Source of the DNA: Saccoglossus kowalevskii
Lineage: Eukaryota; Hemichordata; Enteropneusta; Harrimaniidae
Assembly: GCF_000003605.2 (NCBI RefSeq)
Contig: NW_003143796.1
Coordinates: 299,746 to 363,745 of the forward strand
Reading direction: 5' to 3'
Length of the DNA: 64,000 nucleotides
Shown here piece after piece: positions 37,501 to 49,256 of this stretch (its first letter is position 1; each line of letters opens with the position of its first letter). The notes below the pieces were generated by a model. The model saw nothing but the letters and a program-made list of their open reading frames with translations, was not told the origin of the DNA and did no database searches. The translations under genes and the position numbers were made by a program.

Positions 37501-40500
37501 CAATATAACTCTACTGTCTGAAGAATTAGAGCTAAGAGTAAATGTATTTTATTTATATTTACCATTACATATGATAGAGTTAACATCCCATGTATTGGTA
37601 ATACCAGAACATGTAGACATCAATGATGTAATTGGTGTATAACCAATTGAACATATGAATGTGCATTCACTGCCAGAACCTGTATTGGTAGTGGCACCTG
37701 TACACGAGTCCAAAACAGCATTCTGTGTAACTGGCAATGCAGCACAATCACCTGCAGATACAAATGAGAAACAATCAAAACAGCAATTCTATTGACAAAG
37801 GTAAATAATTAAAATACAAGCATTGACAATGCTCAGTCCCCATTTTGTGTTGAACGTAAAATTACATCATTAGCAGCGATCGAGTAGTGTGGGTATATAT
37901 TGTGCAAAATACTATGTAAAAACATTGTACTGAGTCTGAATAAAATCATGCAAACCATCTTAGAATAACAATTGTCAAAATGGTGTGTACCTGTAATACG
38001 TATGACCCTGATATATAGCTCTCTTTTCATCTGTGAGAAATGATTCTGGACACATTTACAGACTGTGATTTTAACAAATTTCCTGAATCGGCATGGACAT
38101 GATTAAAACAAATTGGTGCACCTATAGCTCAATATACATGATCATGATACACAGTTTGAATGAAATCATCCTATTCTTCTCTGAGTAACGGTTCTGTACG
38201 TTTTTATAAAGTGTGATTTCAGGTTTGTAGACAATATGGCCATCATCATATGATTGTACTTAAAAATATATATGACATGCACTTGTAACCCAATATGCAA
38301 GATATAGATACAAAGTTTGAATAAAATTTCTCTGTTCACCCTGGAGAAGTGGACATATTTAGGAATCAAAATTTCAGAATTTAGCAATTTTGAGGACCAA
38401 AATGGCTGCCAGTCAGCCATACTTGAAGCATAGAACCAACAACAGACACTGATAATGCTGTATAGTTTTGAAATTGTTAGTGGCTTGCAAAGGAAACAGC
38501 ACTTGTTAAATCTGATGACTAGTTTAGTATGGTAAAAAGCGTGTACATTCTTCTAATAATAACAATATACATAATAAATCCTTTCTATCAATAATTGCAT
38601 CTTTAAATAATATTCATTAGATATGTCATAACCTCATTAAAATTATTAGCACAGTGCGCGTGCTTCAAAATTGCCGACCGGTGACCATTTGTTATGCCTG
38701 GATCGATCAAGTTCGGACATACATCATATCGGTCAAACTGTTTTATTACTGTAAATAATTATGAACACTACAAACTTATGAACAATAAACAATGAAACTT
38801 AGAAACTAAATCTAGTATTGTAACATGGTCTGCAGGAGGAGATTTAAAATGATGTCTATTCTATTTACCTGGATTATGCTCAATGACGTATTTTCACTGT
38901 TGGACACTTTCAAAAACAATGTGTTGCATAAACCCGGATGAAAGACCGGAGTCACGGCAAATACTTCTAGCGATTCACCTTTCTAAAAACGTCTTCAACC
39001 AGTCTAGGCCAATCATAAATTTTCAGGCCTGTGATATTGAACTTTGTTCTTTGGTGGAGCAGTGGTTTCCCTCTTCAAATATTCAAAAATACCCTTGATA
39101 CCCTGGAGTACGACCGTCCCAAATGATTTTCGTCTTTTTAATTTCTCAAGATGAACGTCTCAAGGTTGTTTTGTTTACTAGAGGCAATGTCTGCTGGAAG
39201 CATTTCTTGCATTAATTTCCATTGCACAGAAAAAACAGCAATTACTGTTACTGAAGCCCAGAATTGGCATGTATTCGCCGGCCATTCACGCAAACTGCAA
39301 ATCAAAGCTATTACCCCATCCATAGTTGTTGACACTTTGCTTCCAAGATGGATGTATTGTGACGTTTTTTGACCCCCGGATTCTAACCTTGCATTCTGGC
39401 TACATTTAGTGACCTTTCATACCAGTTCAATTTTCTCTCATTATTTCATCCAGATTTCATGATAGTTAAAACAAACCTTCATTTCACAGTCACTTTAGTT
39501 TTCACTTTTCTAAAATTATTTTACTTATCACAAGACTATCACTCCAATCATGCAATCCCCCATAGTACTTCCTCAGACCCAGTGAAGATCACCAACATAA
39601 ATACAAAGAACCCTCGCTATCGGGAGCTGAGGAGTAAACTTCACACATACCGCACACATTAGGTCATATATTTAAACAAGCGACATGATAATCGAAATAG
39701 CTCCACTGTTCTACAAGAACAATGTAGCTAATTTGAGTAACGTACACCCAGAAGTCTTTAAGAAGAGTTCAAAAATAGCAATTTTAACCCAAAATGAGAA
39801 TAATATAGAATTGAAGATATTGTAACCAAATAAACAAATAAGACAGCGGTCCACCAAAGTATACCAAGTATCAAGGCAAGAAGAAATGGCAAATAGCATT
39901 TTGTACCCAAAATTACAAAATATTTGCCAAAAATAGAGAATTGAAGATACCATCACGACATGAACAAATCTGACATAGGTCTACCAAATTATCCATATTC
40001 CAAGTATCAAAGCAATTGAGCTGACAGTTTTCATGTCAAGTCGAAAAACAACATTTTTTACCAAAACAGAGGAGAAGAAGAAGTCGAAAATGCAATTGTT
40101 AACGAACGGCGGACGGTCAATCACCTAAACGTAATTTGTTTACTGATTGAATTCATAATTTCTGACAGGCCGCCATATTGTTTTAAAGAATGCTGTACAA
40201 TAGTCATAGTTCTGACATATTTTTCCTGTGCACATTATATCAATTCATTGTATGGCTATTGCCATATGTAATACTATTACAAGAACATTTTCAGTTGGCC
40301 ATTTTATTTGACTGTTTTTGTTGAAGTAAGTAGCTACAAAGACAAGACATATATAATGGTATATCTATCATGTGATTTTTTTTTTCATTTTGATGCATTT
40401 TTGTCCAACAATTTTGTCCTGCATGTTTTTCTTGCATGTCACAATTTATTGAAAAATCACTAAAAATGAAATTGAATGAGAACTACCGGTATGTCATTGA

Positions 40501-40792
40501 CAATGACTTGTTATTGATAGAATGTACTATTCTTCAATCACAGGTCTTTCAAATGTTAAACCGGTTTTATAATAATCAAACAAATGATTTGTGGTAATGA
40601 TCGTTAACATCACAAAAATGCAGACATTTAAAAGACACAAGAAGTAAGATGCACAAACTTTCAATAACAAGCTAATCAGCAGGGATAGATGTACATAATT
40701 TAATTTGGCAACTTACCTTTTACATTGTGTAAATATATCAAGATAAATACAACTGAATTCCATAAACATGGTCGGTTTAGAAGCACCACCAT
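21637..40792 (-). CDS. Gene B: kinase-less sushi/EGF/FN3 receptor with ITAM-like tail
   Basis: Seventeen coding exons with consistent phases total 2190 bp (729 codons plus stop). They are 40717-40792, 37563-37751, 37334-37450, 37094-37213, 36867-36986, 36643-36759, 27199-27393, 26937-27056, 25649-25758, 25312-25534, 25045-25144, 24658-24825, 22934-23129, 22475-22517, 22282-22384, 22073-22095 and 21637-21806. Domains: signal peptide (1-25), sushi, EGF x4, sushi (247-311), EGF (312-351), two FN3-like domains (352 to about 617), membrane span (about 643-664) and a basic then acidic tail. The plasma-membrane layout is Tie- or phosphatase-like, but the frame ends 64 residues after the membrane. 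The tail holds YTEL and YEQL nine residues apart. Exon 24658-24825 has an in-frame TAA (codon 519), so the gene is either damaged or spliced around it. That all 17 exons form one transcript is inferred from phase and order. Confidence 0.75.
22589..22684. repeat. Small foldback element in gene B intron
   Basis: GTTATTACAAGGATACCG (22589-22606) pairs with CGGTATCCTCGTAAC (22670-22684); the centre is GC-rich (GGCCGACGCGCAGCGACG). About 100 bp, between the 43 bp and 196 bp exons. MITE-like. Confidence 0.5.
22934..25758 (-). CDS. Gene B FN3-like exons (five), one with an in-frame stop
   Basis: Exons 25649-25758 and 25312-25534 form one FN3: [23 protein letters not shown], then VNYSVHAL and [20 protein letters not shown]. 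Exons 25045-25144, 24658-24825 and 22934-23129 form a second, longer one: [32 protein letters not shown] and [15 protein letters not shown], typical of phosphatase/Tie-type FN3s. TAA at 24756-24758 interrupts exon 24658-24825 in its own frame, between FDT and VSPDS. A cryptic acceptor (CCCGATAG, exon from 24741) would remove 84 bases including the stop and keep the frame. Confidence 0.8.
23284..23800. repeat. A-rep element, diverged
   Basis: Repeats 'ggtacctacataccaagtat' and 'agagaattaaagatat' units three to four times and ends 'gaagaagtcgaaaatg' followed by GGATGACAGACGG units. Same family as 8860-9620 but older. Lies in the gene B intron after exon 22934-23129. Confidence 0.65.
24065..24083. 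repeat. (TC)n microsatellite
   Basis: About nine TC units in a gene B intron. Confidence 0.9.
25760..26930. other. Gene B intron, nothing recognised
   Basis: AT-rich DNA between the first FN3 exon and the EGF exon. No repeat of the local families and no coding signature on either strand. Confidence 0.5.
26937..27393 (-). CDS. Gene B second sushi exon and EGF exon
   Basis: Sushi exon 27199-27393 starts [17 protein letters not shown], with [13 protein letters not shown] and CQANGQW; it matches the D sushi repeats closely. EGF exon 26937-27056 reads [16 protein letters not shown] and ends HPECGK, the shared Tie/MEGF module. Both are phase 1-1. Confidence 0.9.
27400..28980. other. Gene B intron, unclassified DNA
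   Basis: Several plus-strand frames stay open (27682-27891, 28320-28514, 28569-28910) but none shows a family motif. They lie just upstream of a plus-strand LINE remnant and could be decayed parts of it. Confidence 0.35.
28981..29350 (+). mobile_element. LINE reverse-transcriptase remnant
   Basis: Broken reading frames on the plus strand encode [13 protein letters not shown] (the motif before the first catalytic Asp region), then [16 protein letters not shown], then LPYADDS (YADD at 29205-29216) and [12 protein letters not shown]. This order is that of a non-LTR reverse transcriptase. There are frameshifts and stops between the motifs, the endonuclease is missing, and the copy is dead. The clade is not determined. 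Confidence 0.7.
29400..29580. repeat. B-rep fragment
   Basis: Carries 'taatatgcacagatttccac', 'ggttcttgtgatattggtgg' and 'cagacacacatatacacaca', the end of a B-rep unit. Confidence 0.5.
29635..29735 (+). pseudogene. Relic FN3 exon, first copy (opposite strand to gene B)
   Basis: After an acceptor TATTACAG, the frame (phase 1) reads [20 protein letters not shown] then [13 protein letters not shown], the A-to-C strands of an FN3 domain with the key Trp and NGI turn. It resembles gene B's first FN3 exon (PSPPLLV...[15 protein letters not shown]). No further exons of the same gene flank it, so it is an orphan piece of a lost paralog. Confidence 0.6.
29768..29862 (+). pseudogene. Relic FN3 exon, second copy
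   Basis: A 133 bp tandem copy of the preceding relic, with its own acceptor (GTATTACAG). Reads [20 protein letters not shown] then [13 protein letters not shown]. The intron phrase 'cagcctataa.ataatata' is duplicated with it. The copies differ at many sites but both keep the FN3 pattern, so part of the change may predate loss of the gene. Confidence 0.6.
30000..30420. repeat. Tandem repeat, unit about 115 bp
   Basis: The phrase 'atgcatattaatgaggtcac' or a variant occurs near 30023, 30138, 30254 and 30372. Each unit also has an 'acatc.cttgt.taatggc' phrase and 'actggttgca'. Diverged array in the gene B intron. Confidence 0.6.
30420..31420. repeat. B-rep copies interrupted by an insertion
   Basis: B-rep phrases ('tgcaaattaggtgattaata', 'cccaaaactaatcagatc') run to about 30763 and resume at about 31263 ('catctatgtacaaaatttca'). 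The break holds the 476 bp insertion described separately. Confidence 0.5.
30764..31239 (-). mobile_element. Possible solo LTR fossil inserted in B-rep
   Basis: A 476 bp block differs from its surroundings and has matching ends TGTCAC...GTGACA, the TG...CA form of LTR ends. A TATA-like CATATATAGGGG lies inside on the minus strand. No target-site duplication is clear, so the call is weak. Confidence 0.3.
31420..31915. repeat. A-rep copy nested in a B-rep copy
   Basis: A-rep runs from 'ttgctgttagcaatgcacat' (31431) through 'aacaagaattcgaaaatata' to the GGACGACGACGG tail near 31775 and AGCTCT. B-rep then resumes ('tgcatggatttcaaccaaaa') and ends 'cgcttcgcacacgggaatca' at about 31915. The order shows that A-rep inserted into an existing B-rep. 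Confidence 0.6.
33040..33290. repeat. Diverged tandem repeat, unit about 145 bp
   Basis: Two units share 'aaattgttttatcttggagcactt' or a variant and 'aaaacaaacacacatg.aatgtttcaa' (near 33090 and 33235), with a weaker third before them. Related in inverse orientation to the 35 kb array. Confidence 0.5.
35128..35480. repeat. 83 bp tandem array with internal palindrome
   Basis: The phrase CTAGTAAAAGCACTTTTAAA or a variant starts at 35128, 35211, 35294 and 35377, an exact 83 bp period. Each unit carries the inverted repeat AGCACTTTTAAAAGTGTT and 'acatgttcctgg'. Confidence 0.8.
36300..36600. repeat. ATTACAAAACGC(GTCA) minisatellite
   Basis: About 14 short units of the form ATTACAAAACGCGTCA or ATTACAAAACGCTGCTACC, spaced 17-31 bp. 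CpG-containing and close (about 45 bp) to the splice donor of the last of gene B's four EGF exons. Confidence 0.8.
36643..37450 (-). CDS. Gene B four EGF-like exons
   Basis: Exons 37334-37450, 37094-37213, 36867-36986 and 36643-36759 are all phase 1-1 and 117-120 bp. Each starts DIN(E/G)CTS and contains PC(W/Q)NGGTC, SYTC(D/N)C and GTGY then PTCQ(T/S), the calcium-binding EGF pattern. The two middle exons are identical at base level and share flanking intron, so they are a recent tandem copy. Genes A and D have no counterpart of this block. Confidence 0.9.
37563..37751 (-). CDS. Gene B first sushi exon
   Basis: A 189 bp phase 1-1 exon. Starts [19 protein letters not shown], with [11 protein letters not shown] in the middle and [11 protein letters not shown] at the end. 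The pattern is that of a CCP domain and is collinear with A and D. Confidence 0.85.
38040..38430. repeat. SINE/MITE-like repeat in gene B first coding intron
   Basis: Two diverged units with 'acacagtttgaatgaaat' or 'acaaagtttgaataaaattt' and 'aaaatggctgccagtcagcc'. Related to the block at 1060-1400. Confidence 0.4.
38430..39690. other. Gene B intron, unclassified open frames
   Basis: Plus-strand frames at 38883-39098, 39151-39372 and 39459-39662 are non-repetitive; the last ends [19 protein letters not shown] recognise no family. They may be parts of a decayed DNA transposon. Confidence 0.3.
39690..40130. repeat. A-rep element, diverged
   Basis: Starts 'aatagctccactgttctac', contains 'agaattgaagat' and 'ccaagtatcaa' units two to three times, and ends 'gaagaagtcgaaaatgcaat' plus GGCGGACGG. 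Lies in the intron after gene B's signal-peptide exon. Confidence 0.6.
40717..40792 (-). CDS. Gene B signal-peptide exon
   Basis: Reads [20 protein letters not shown] then LHNVK, followed by GTAAGTT at phase 1. The acceptor ATCATAG before 40821 and the leader AGAACTCAAG mirror gene A. Length is the same as in A (25 codons plus 1 base). Confidence 0.85.
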
Positions 40793-40829
40793 TGTGTATG
40801 CCTTGAGTTCTTGTTAATGTCCTATGATA

Positions 40830-42190
40830 TATAATATACTACATGTATTAGATGTGTATAATCAATTAAGTTACACATAAGGAAAAATAGTACTACAAAG
40901 CGTATGCTTTTTCTTTTTAAATTGCATTCCAGCATTTCATCATTATTATTTTTCCCAATGTCGCAGTGACAACCTCCATGACTATTTGCTGGTTAACTGT
41001 TCAATTGAGTAGAACACTGCTAGAATTAGCCCACAATCGATGTTAAATGTTTCCAATGTGCCTTGTTAACTGAAAATACGTATTAAATAGTTCCCGAAAT
41101 TAATTATTTGTTTAATTGCTGTAGGTGAATAGGTAGAGTAGGTGAATAAAACATTTTAAGCTAAGACGCTTAGAATATGTGCACACGTACACTGTATGTT
41201 CATTCGTCTGGTAATGCATACATGTGATAAACAGAATGACACAATTTGTGACCTTTAAACAAGTTTCATTGAATATTTTCTATGTATTAATAGTGTAATT
41301 CATTGCACTTTCCTAAATTTCTGGCTACTATGAAACAAGATGAACATATTTCTGTGACATTTACAACATAAGTTTTTTTCTCTAAAACAATATATCGAAC
41401 TGGGTAAATATTCCATAAAAAATTGTATTATTTTAGCAGGTGCGAGCTTTAAGTTATTTTATGTAGAGCAATACAAATTATTACTATTAAAGTACTTCAA
41501 TCTTATCTGCCATACCATAACGATTTTATAAACTTATGTTATATGTTATGGCCTATGGAAAATTATATTGTTCAAAAGTAGACATTTGTTAACAACATTA
41601 ATTAATGTTATTAATATTTTTGTTTTCATTTACAACATACATGTACATGCATTATTAAAATCAGATTTTGTTACACCGGGATTTCCTGAATACGTTACGG
41701 TCATTCTCAGATTGGTTGAGGTTGTGTTTTCAATTATGCATTATTATTATATTATAATAATTTTCCTCATGCCTCATAAGTTTTAATAATTCCCCATCGC
41801 TGCTTACAACTAAATGGCCACAACTATTTCATATGACATTATGTGTAGGGTGTTTTTGTCCATGCAATTGTGTTTAAAACAATATTTCGGGAGGCCATTA
41901 TATGTGGCTACATTAAAACAAAAAATCACAGCTATTGTTGCTTTAAATATACAATTTAACCTTGTTCTAGTGTTTAGAAGTTGGCTTCGTCAGTTATTTC
42001 TGTGTCTCAGAATTACCTATGCATGTTGTAAGAGCAATAACCACCCCACGCAGATTTTGAACAGTTCATTCATAATCACACTTACTATCGCTCATATGTA
42101 CTATCTTTGTATACTCTCCTTTGGGGGATAAATTATTCCTTGAATCAATAAAAGACAATTACAACGATATGACTTCTTTTCACATTATAA
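40830..42190. other. Gene B first-intron DNA, nothing recognised
   Basis: AT-rich; the frames at 41568-41786 and 41814-42131 have no known motif. It corresponds in position to 13.0-14.98 kb at gene A but shows no obvious similarity. Confidence 0.4.
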
Positions 42191-42289
42191 AACCCACACT
42201 ATTTTCTCAAACCATGGTCACTCTCAATCATTCACCGAATTTACAGAGGAAATTGCAATGGAGGTTGGGTGTGGCATTTGAAAAAAACA

Positions 42290-42560
42290 CCTAATACAAA
42301 CGCCTAGGGTTCGAATCCTACTAGATACACACTCATCGGAACCGAAGCAATAAGAAACCAGTAATAAGGTTTTGACTTTCCCGTTCAACTCATCGGAACA
42401 TTGAAGTAGTTAGCAAAATTTACTCCACTTAACGACTAATGTTGTGGCGTGGTTCACAAGGTACCATTGAGATAAAACAAAATTATCATGAAAAGGCCGT
42501 GGGTTTGAGTCCCGCTAAGATGCTACCGTAAAAAACGTAAATAATATAAACTGAATTCCC
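42290..42560 (+). repeat. tRNA-derived SINE-like DNA
   Basis: Two B-box-like strings, GGTTCGAATCC (about 42308-42318) and GGTTTGAGTCCC (about 42491-42502), each lie in a tRNA-like setting. The second has an A-box-like TGGCGTGGTTCACAAGG about 45 bases upstream. The phrase 'actcatcggaac' occurs twice between them. I cannot fold a credible whole tRNA, so a SINE head is likelier than a tRNA gene. Confidence 0.4.
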
Positions 42561-43377
42561 TCAAGCCATAACAAGTAAACAAAGAACGTCGTAAAAAAAT
42601 AATAAACCTCACGAAACTCCACCATGTAAAACTGAATGAGTAAATAATAAGATAACTAACGTCTTAAACTGAACGACGCGCAATTTGTTAAACAGAGATA
42701 AACAGAAGATTAAAGGTAAGTTTTGCTGGATATTTAAGTGTCACGATGACGTTCCCTTTATTACGAAAACAATTTAGACGAATGTCTGCTGTGGTGTTGT
42801 GGTATTTATACGGTGTCTGTGGAATTGTTGATTGAGAGTTCGAATTCAGCAGTTAACATTTTGTTAGAAATTTTCACAATTAAATCAAATATCCAATGAT
42901 ATAAGCATATTTATTTCATTATTTTATCAACTTGCAATGGTAGAAGTTGATCAAACACGAGATTTTTACACCTAAATAAGTATCAAATATTTGTTTTCAC
43001 ATTTATTCTCTCAATTTAACAACTTTGTAGAGGTGGAAATTAATTAAACGACAGGTATTTACTCAAAAAATATATGGCCTATATTTGTCCACACATTTAT
43101 TCTCTCAATTTAACAAGTTTCAATGGCGGAAGTTAATCAAACAAGAGTTGTTTACACCAAAATAAGTATCAAATATTTGTCCATACATTTATGAATAAAT
43201 TAGCATATTTTTTTTTTAATTGCACAAAGTATAGGTACGTCTTCTATGCCATGGCCATATACTGATAATCTCTAAGACTATTTTCAAAAAAAAACTTATC
43301 AGGACGGACGGCTACTGAACCAGGAAACGAAAGTTTGGAAAGTCACAAATCGACAGGTAGTAAACATTTGAACTTAC

Positions 43378-43580
43378 GTGTGCAACTTTTCAGATATGGT
43401 TCTGCTACAATATTTTCAAAGGACAGTCAAGTGATTTAAATCGTCCAGTTATCTAATATCTCGAATGTTATTAAGTATTTACCGCAACTCCAAACGGGAC
43501 TCTACTTCCTCAACGCCGCCATCTTGGTTGTGTTCTGAAGCTTTTCAACACTTTCATTTCCTCGTACAGCGCCCTCACAA
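43378..43580 (-). promoter_or_regulatory. Gene B promoter and non-coding first exon
   Basis: Minus strand order: GAGGGCGCTGTACGAGGAAA, TGAAAGTGTTGA, AAGATGGCGGCG (a full YY1-type site, 43515-43525 on plus), then exon DNA ending at the donor CACAC/GTAAGT at 43378. A six-codon upstream frame MAALRK (43502-43522) parallels gene A. TATA-less. The start site is inferred. Confidence 0.65.
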
Positions 43581-43613
43581 CAACTCATGCAAAATTAATC
43601 TGTGTTGTTTTTA

Positions 43614-44890
<1,277 letters not shown>

Positions 44891-45459
44891 CGTCAACCAA
44901 TCTACTTTGCTGCATATACGATGCTATTTTGTAATTCTATTAATAGTATATAATGCATACTACATTAGAAGTGTAGCTTGACAACTAACACTATTTCACA
45001 TACATATATCATAATACTTTCACATGTACAGATATATTTAGCACAACATCGGCAGTCCTTAATCGTTATAGATATCTATAATTTTCACAATTTAAATTGA
45101 AACGAGAGGTTTGTATTGGTCAATTGAATAACATTCGAATGTTTTCAAATTACATCGATGCGGACAGTACTCGTTGATTGGCAGACTGGGTTCAACTGCC
45201 ATTGAATATTATAGATATTTATTGTTGCGCTGGAAGTACATCATGATGAGTTTTGAGTTAATAAACAGCACACTAACATCACCATGTTGCATCGGTATAG
45301 CTATCAATCACTCAAGGGCGTTGTATACATTTATTTAATATGATTCATCGTTGGAATCAAATGAAATTAAGACATGAAAGTAAAACATATGAAAAAATAA
45401 TATTTAAAGTTAAGAATGCTCCACATAAACGGACAAGTTACAAGTGCGGCTAGATTCCT

Positions 45460-46360
45460 TCTAAATCTCTGTACATATGTAGATCACATAGTTAGTCATA
45501 GCTTGATACTTTAATCCCGCATATAATGCGGACGGCAAACAACGCCAGGTATATGAGACAATACAGCGTGTAGTTAAACCACTAATAACATGGATTGACA
45601 GCGAGTCATTCAAATGTATTTTGAAATAATCTATGATGCAATATCACCTGTGGTGATTATAAATTGTGTATACTTTTTTTTAGAATTGTTAGATAATATT
45701 AAGATGTTAGAATCTGTGAGGGGGGTACTCACATTGAAGAGCTATATGTATATGTGCCGCCAAAAGGGGTCCCAAATTCACCACTTCTGTCTGAAAAGGG
45801 GTTTGTTATTTTACCCTGTCTGAGTGATCCAACAATCAATGTTTTTTCTGTAAAAGTTCATCCCTGGGAGTCAACCTGCCTTACCCTTGGTACAATTTAT
45901 GCTTACTGTCCGGAAAGAGGTGTCAAATATCCACAGTTTGTCTAAATAAGGGAAAACATCTAACATCAAAGTTAGTTCTAGTACCGGTCCTCAACACAAA
46001 GGACGGTGGTTCTAGTCAAAATTAGTTAGATAGTTCAACGTTATCCAATCAGCTAGCGCGCATTTTGAATATGTGGGCCGTCTGAGTTGCTAATGTCTCG
46101 TGAAGGCATGTGCGATAATTATTGTTGTAAACAATGTTTATCTATTGGGCCAATCACTATTAAGCATTTGAAGTTGAACGAAAGCTGCTGATTGGCTTTT
46201 AATTTGTTTAGTGTAGTGAACTTTAGCATGTCAAAACCTGTGATTAATCACACTTTCAGAAGTTTACACGTGGATCGGGCACCAATAATTTTATGATTTT
46301 GGCATTGTAGCGACTCTTCAACCACTGTTGAATAAAAACAACTGAATTAAACGCCGCTGA
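45460..46360. other. Intergenic DNA between divergent genes B and D
   Basis: No gene. The plus-strand frames at 45614-45823 and 45754-45945 have no known motif. CCAAT-type strings (ccaatcagc, ccaatcact) lie near 46045 and 46150. Confidence 0.4.
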
Positions 46361-46525
46361 TCTGAGGGCGCTATAATAGGAAGTAAAAAAAAGTGTCAAG
46401 CACGTGACGAAATCAGGCTAAACGCAGTGTCCCATTCCATGGCGTAACAGTAGTGAGTGTTGATAACCGGTCGTGAGTTATATTGACCTGTACTTGCCTT
46501 GAAACAATACGAATATTTAACAAAG
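46360..46525 (+). promoter_or_regulatory. Gene D promoter and non-coding first exon
   Basis: GAGGGCGCTATAATAGGAAG then TAAAAAAAAGTGTCAAG (46364-46400) matches the AGGGCGCT..AGGAA.TAAAAGTGT module of genes A and B. A donor CAAAG/GTAAGT follows at 46525. The signal-peptide exon has its own acceptor before 49151, so an upstream exon is required. The YY1-like site is not clear here. Start site inferred. Confidence 0.5.
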
Positions 46526-47409
46526 GTAAGTCCAAGTCACTTTCAAACACAAATAGCGTGTCCTAATTCAACTTCTTCATTTCAAAGACCGCCAGTATTT
46601 TTAGACGCTCAACTTTCGACAGATATGATGGCCGTGATGGTCAAATCGCGCAATCAGACCAGATTTAATTTTAGTCTCTGAAATGTTCGTTTTCTCTAAC
46701 ACCGTACAGCCTGTATTATATCTGTATTATTTTCACCAGAGTAAGTTGGTGGGTTCGGAAATGACAAACTGAATTTAAACACTATTATGACATATGACAT
46801 GAAATTAGGATTATCCGAACGCAAATTTACTTCCTGTTAAGGGAATTTCAAGGTGTGTGTTTTAAATAGTGTCCAAGTAGTGTATATGTCATTGACGTCA
46901 TTGGCCTTACATCGTTCTATGTATGTGTGTGTGTGTATGTATTAAGATAGTTTACGCTCTATTTCTGACCAGGTCATTCCTTAGTTCGGAATGAATGACC
47001 TCGCACGTATTCAACACAGCCAATGTACAATAAACGATTGTTACTACTTGGACGGCCGTATGTTACCTTGAAGCTTCCCTCCGCCTCGGTGGATAACAAG
47101 CTTGTGGGGCGAACTGACATGAGCGCTGTAGGGAGTATGAGAATTCTCGGTGGTTGTTATTTGAATCGGCTACCAAACTGACTCAGGTACGAAAGTGAGC
47201 ACAATAGGATAACAACGCGTATTTGCTAGTCTAGCAGGTTTTTGGGGTCGTCTAGAAGTATTCAAATATTGATGTACAATTGTTTTGTTTCTTGATGAAT
47301 AGTCATTAAGTATAATCAAAACGAAATAAACGGCAAAAATACAAAGGCATGTATACGAATAGCAATACATTACATTACATTGTAGGTCTTGACGTGAATA
47401 GAAAAAAAC

Positions 47410-47483
<74 letters not shown>

Positions 47484-49150
47484 TGAAATTGCAATTGCTC
47501 TTTAATATTGAATGCATTAACACAGAAATATGCTACATTTTCAATATCACTTTCATTATCTGATGCCATAATATTATGAAAATCATATAGTGTGGTTAAT
47601 TCGTGTTTTTTGTAAATACCGTAGAAGCGTAGTGAGTTATATGTCATATAAACACAGTTTACAGATTCTGAGATCTCTGTCAACACCATGGTGTATAATG
47701 ACTGACATCATTATAATATGTTTATTGGATGCATGTTGTTGTGTTTGTTTGTTTGTTTGTTTTTGTATACGTTCATGGGGAATTTTATGTATTATTTCAT
47801 AGGTTCATGGAATACATTTGTTACTCTTCTCACAGTCTCATTGATTAACTTACCAAAGCAGGCTTATACTTATATAGAAGTTTTGTGTTAATTGACATTG
47901 AAGTATTTCTCTCTGCCTAAGTTTGACTTAATTTGCCACTAACGATTAGTTTTCTCACCCGTTTAGCTCGGATTTTAAACTCGTGTAGAAGATATTTCCC
48001 ACTCCTTGATTATCTCACCCTGCATGAAATGCTAGATTACCCAACAGTTGCATAATTTCAGTTTCCCAGATTCGTTTGCCGTGGTTATGCGTATTCAAAA
48101 GCATTTTATAGGCCTTGTTTGGTAACCGCTCATTCCCCAGTCTAGTAACCCTCCGCGAATATTTAATACATCGCTTTGAATAGTTGCAAAACAAACGGAG
48201 TCTTCCACAATCTCTCAAAAGCATACATGGCGCAATGGATGTTGCCAATCGCAAATATCATGTATGGCACTTGGTATGAACACTTTCTTATGACATTACT
48301 GGAAATATCACAATATCAAGGAGATATCAGCTGGTAGAACTTCGTTATGGTTAAATGTTGTACGTACAACATTTTTTTTCTGGCTTTTATCGCCAGATGT
48401 TTTGTGACAATTTGCCATCAACTAGGCACAAATATTCCCGACTATTTGTACGAGTTTTCAGTCTGTGTCAGGTGGCTTCCAAATTACCTAATCTGGCTGT
48501 TACTGAAATGACCACCAATTCGGTGTACTGCAATATTCTTATATGACATATGCCATTTCTGGATAAACTCAGAGAGAACATTGAAAATACTTCCCAAATT
48601 TGTAACATAAAAACAATGTTATTCGCGTACAAAAGATAGGAAAGTTCAAACATGTCATTCGATAAAAGTTGTATACTCTTAGCCTTGAAGCTCTTAATCT
48701 GTTCTCTAATTCGTTTGTAAAGAAAATGAAATAAAAGAGGACTGAACAAACATCGTTGACAGATACTTCTCTCGATTGGAAACTAGTCAAATATGGACCC
48801 GCATACCATAACAAAAAACTTGACATTACTATAAATACTGTACAATGTTTCTGGTTCTAATGAATGTTTAGGTCTAAGTTGACGGTTATTCTCCTAGATA
48901 ATTAATTTAACCAAGGCCTTAAAATGTAATACGCGGCATACTCTCATTGAATAGAAGCGTATGATTACGAGAGACAAGTGCTATACACACCAGTTATGAA
49001 AGCGTACCTTTTTTACTGTGCACAGTTTTTGTTGTCATTTCAAAAGCGACATTTTCCCCAATAAACTAGTATCCACACAGTGATACATAGTGATATATTT
49101 TTTTCAAGTAAATCTTCATATTCTTTAACAAAACATGCCTTTGTTAACAG
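46526..49150. other. Gene D first intron
   Basis: No coding signature. It holds an (AAT)n tract (47411-47483), a short TGTGTGTGT run near 46925, and AT-rich unique DNA. A CRE-like TTGACGTCAT lies near 46893. Confidence 0.5.
47411..47483. repeat. (AAT)n microsatellite
   Basis: About 24 uninterrupted AAT units. Confidence 0.95.
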
Positions 49151-49183
49151 GAAATTCTCTAAGACCTCGAGAGGGCGTACACT

Positions 49184-49256
49184 ATGTGTGTGTATTTAAA
49201 CTGTATTTATTTATGGAAGTCAGTTGCCATCATCGTTTGTTTACATTATGTGAAAG
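49184..49256 (+). CDS. Gene D signal-peptide exon
   Basis: Reads [20 protein letters not shown] then HYVK and GTAAGT at phase 1. It shares LN..YLW.S and LH.VK with A and B. The acceptor GTTAACAG and the leader GAAATTC match gene A's exon edge. Confidence 0.85.

Noticed and set aside
42240-42560. Possible tRNA gene
   Set aside because: B-box-like strings are present but no full cloverleaf could be drawn; a SINE head is more likely.
47170-47689. Frames with poly-Leu or poly-Ile
   Set aside because: Translation of the (AAT)n microsatellite.
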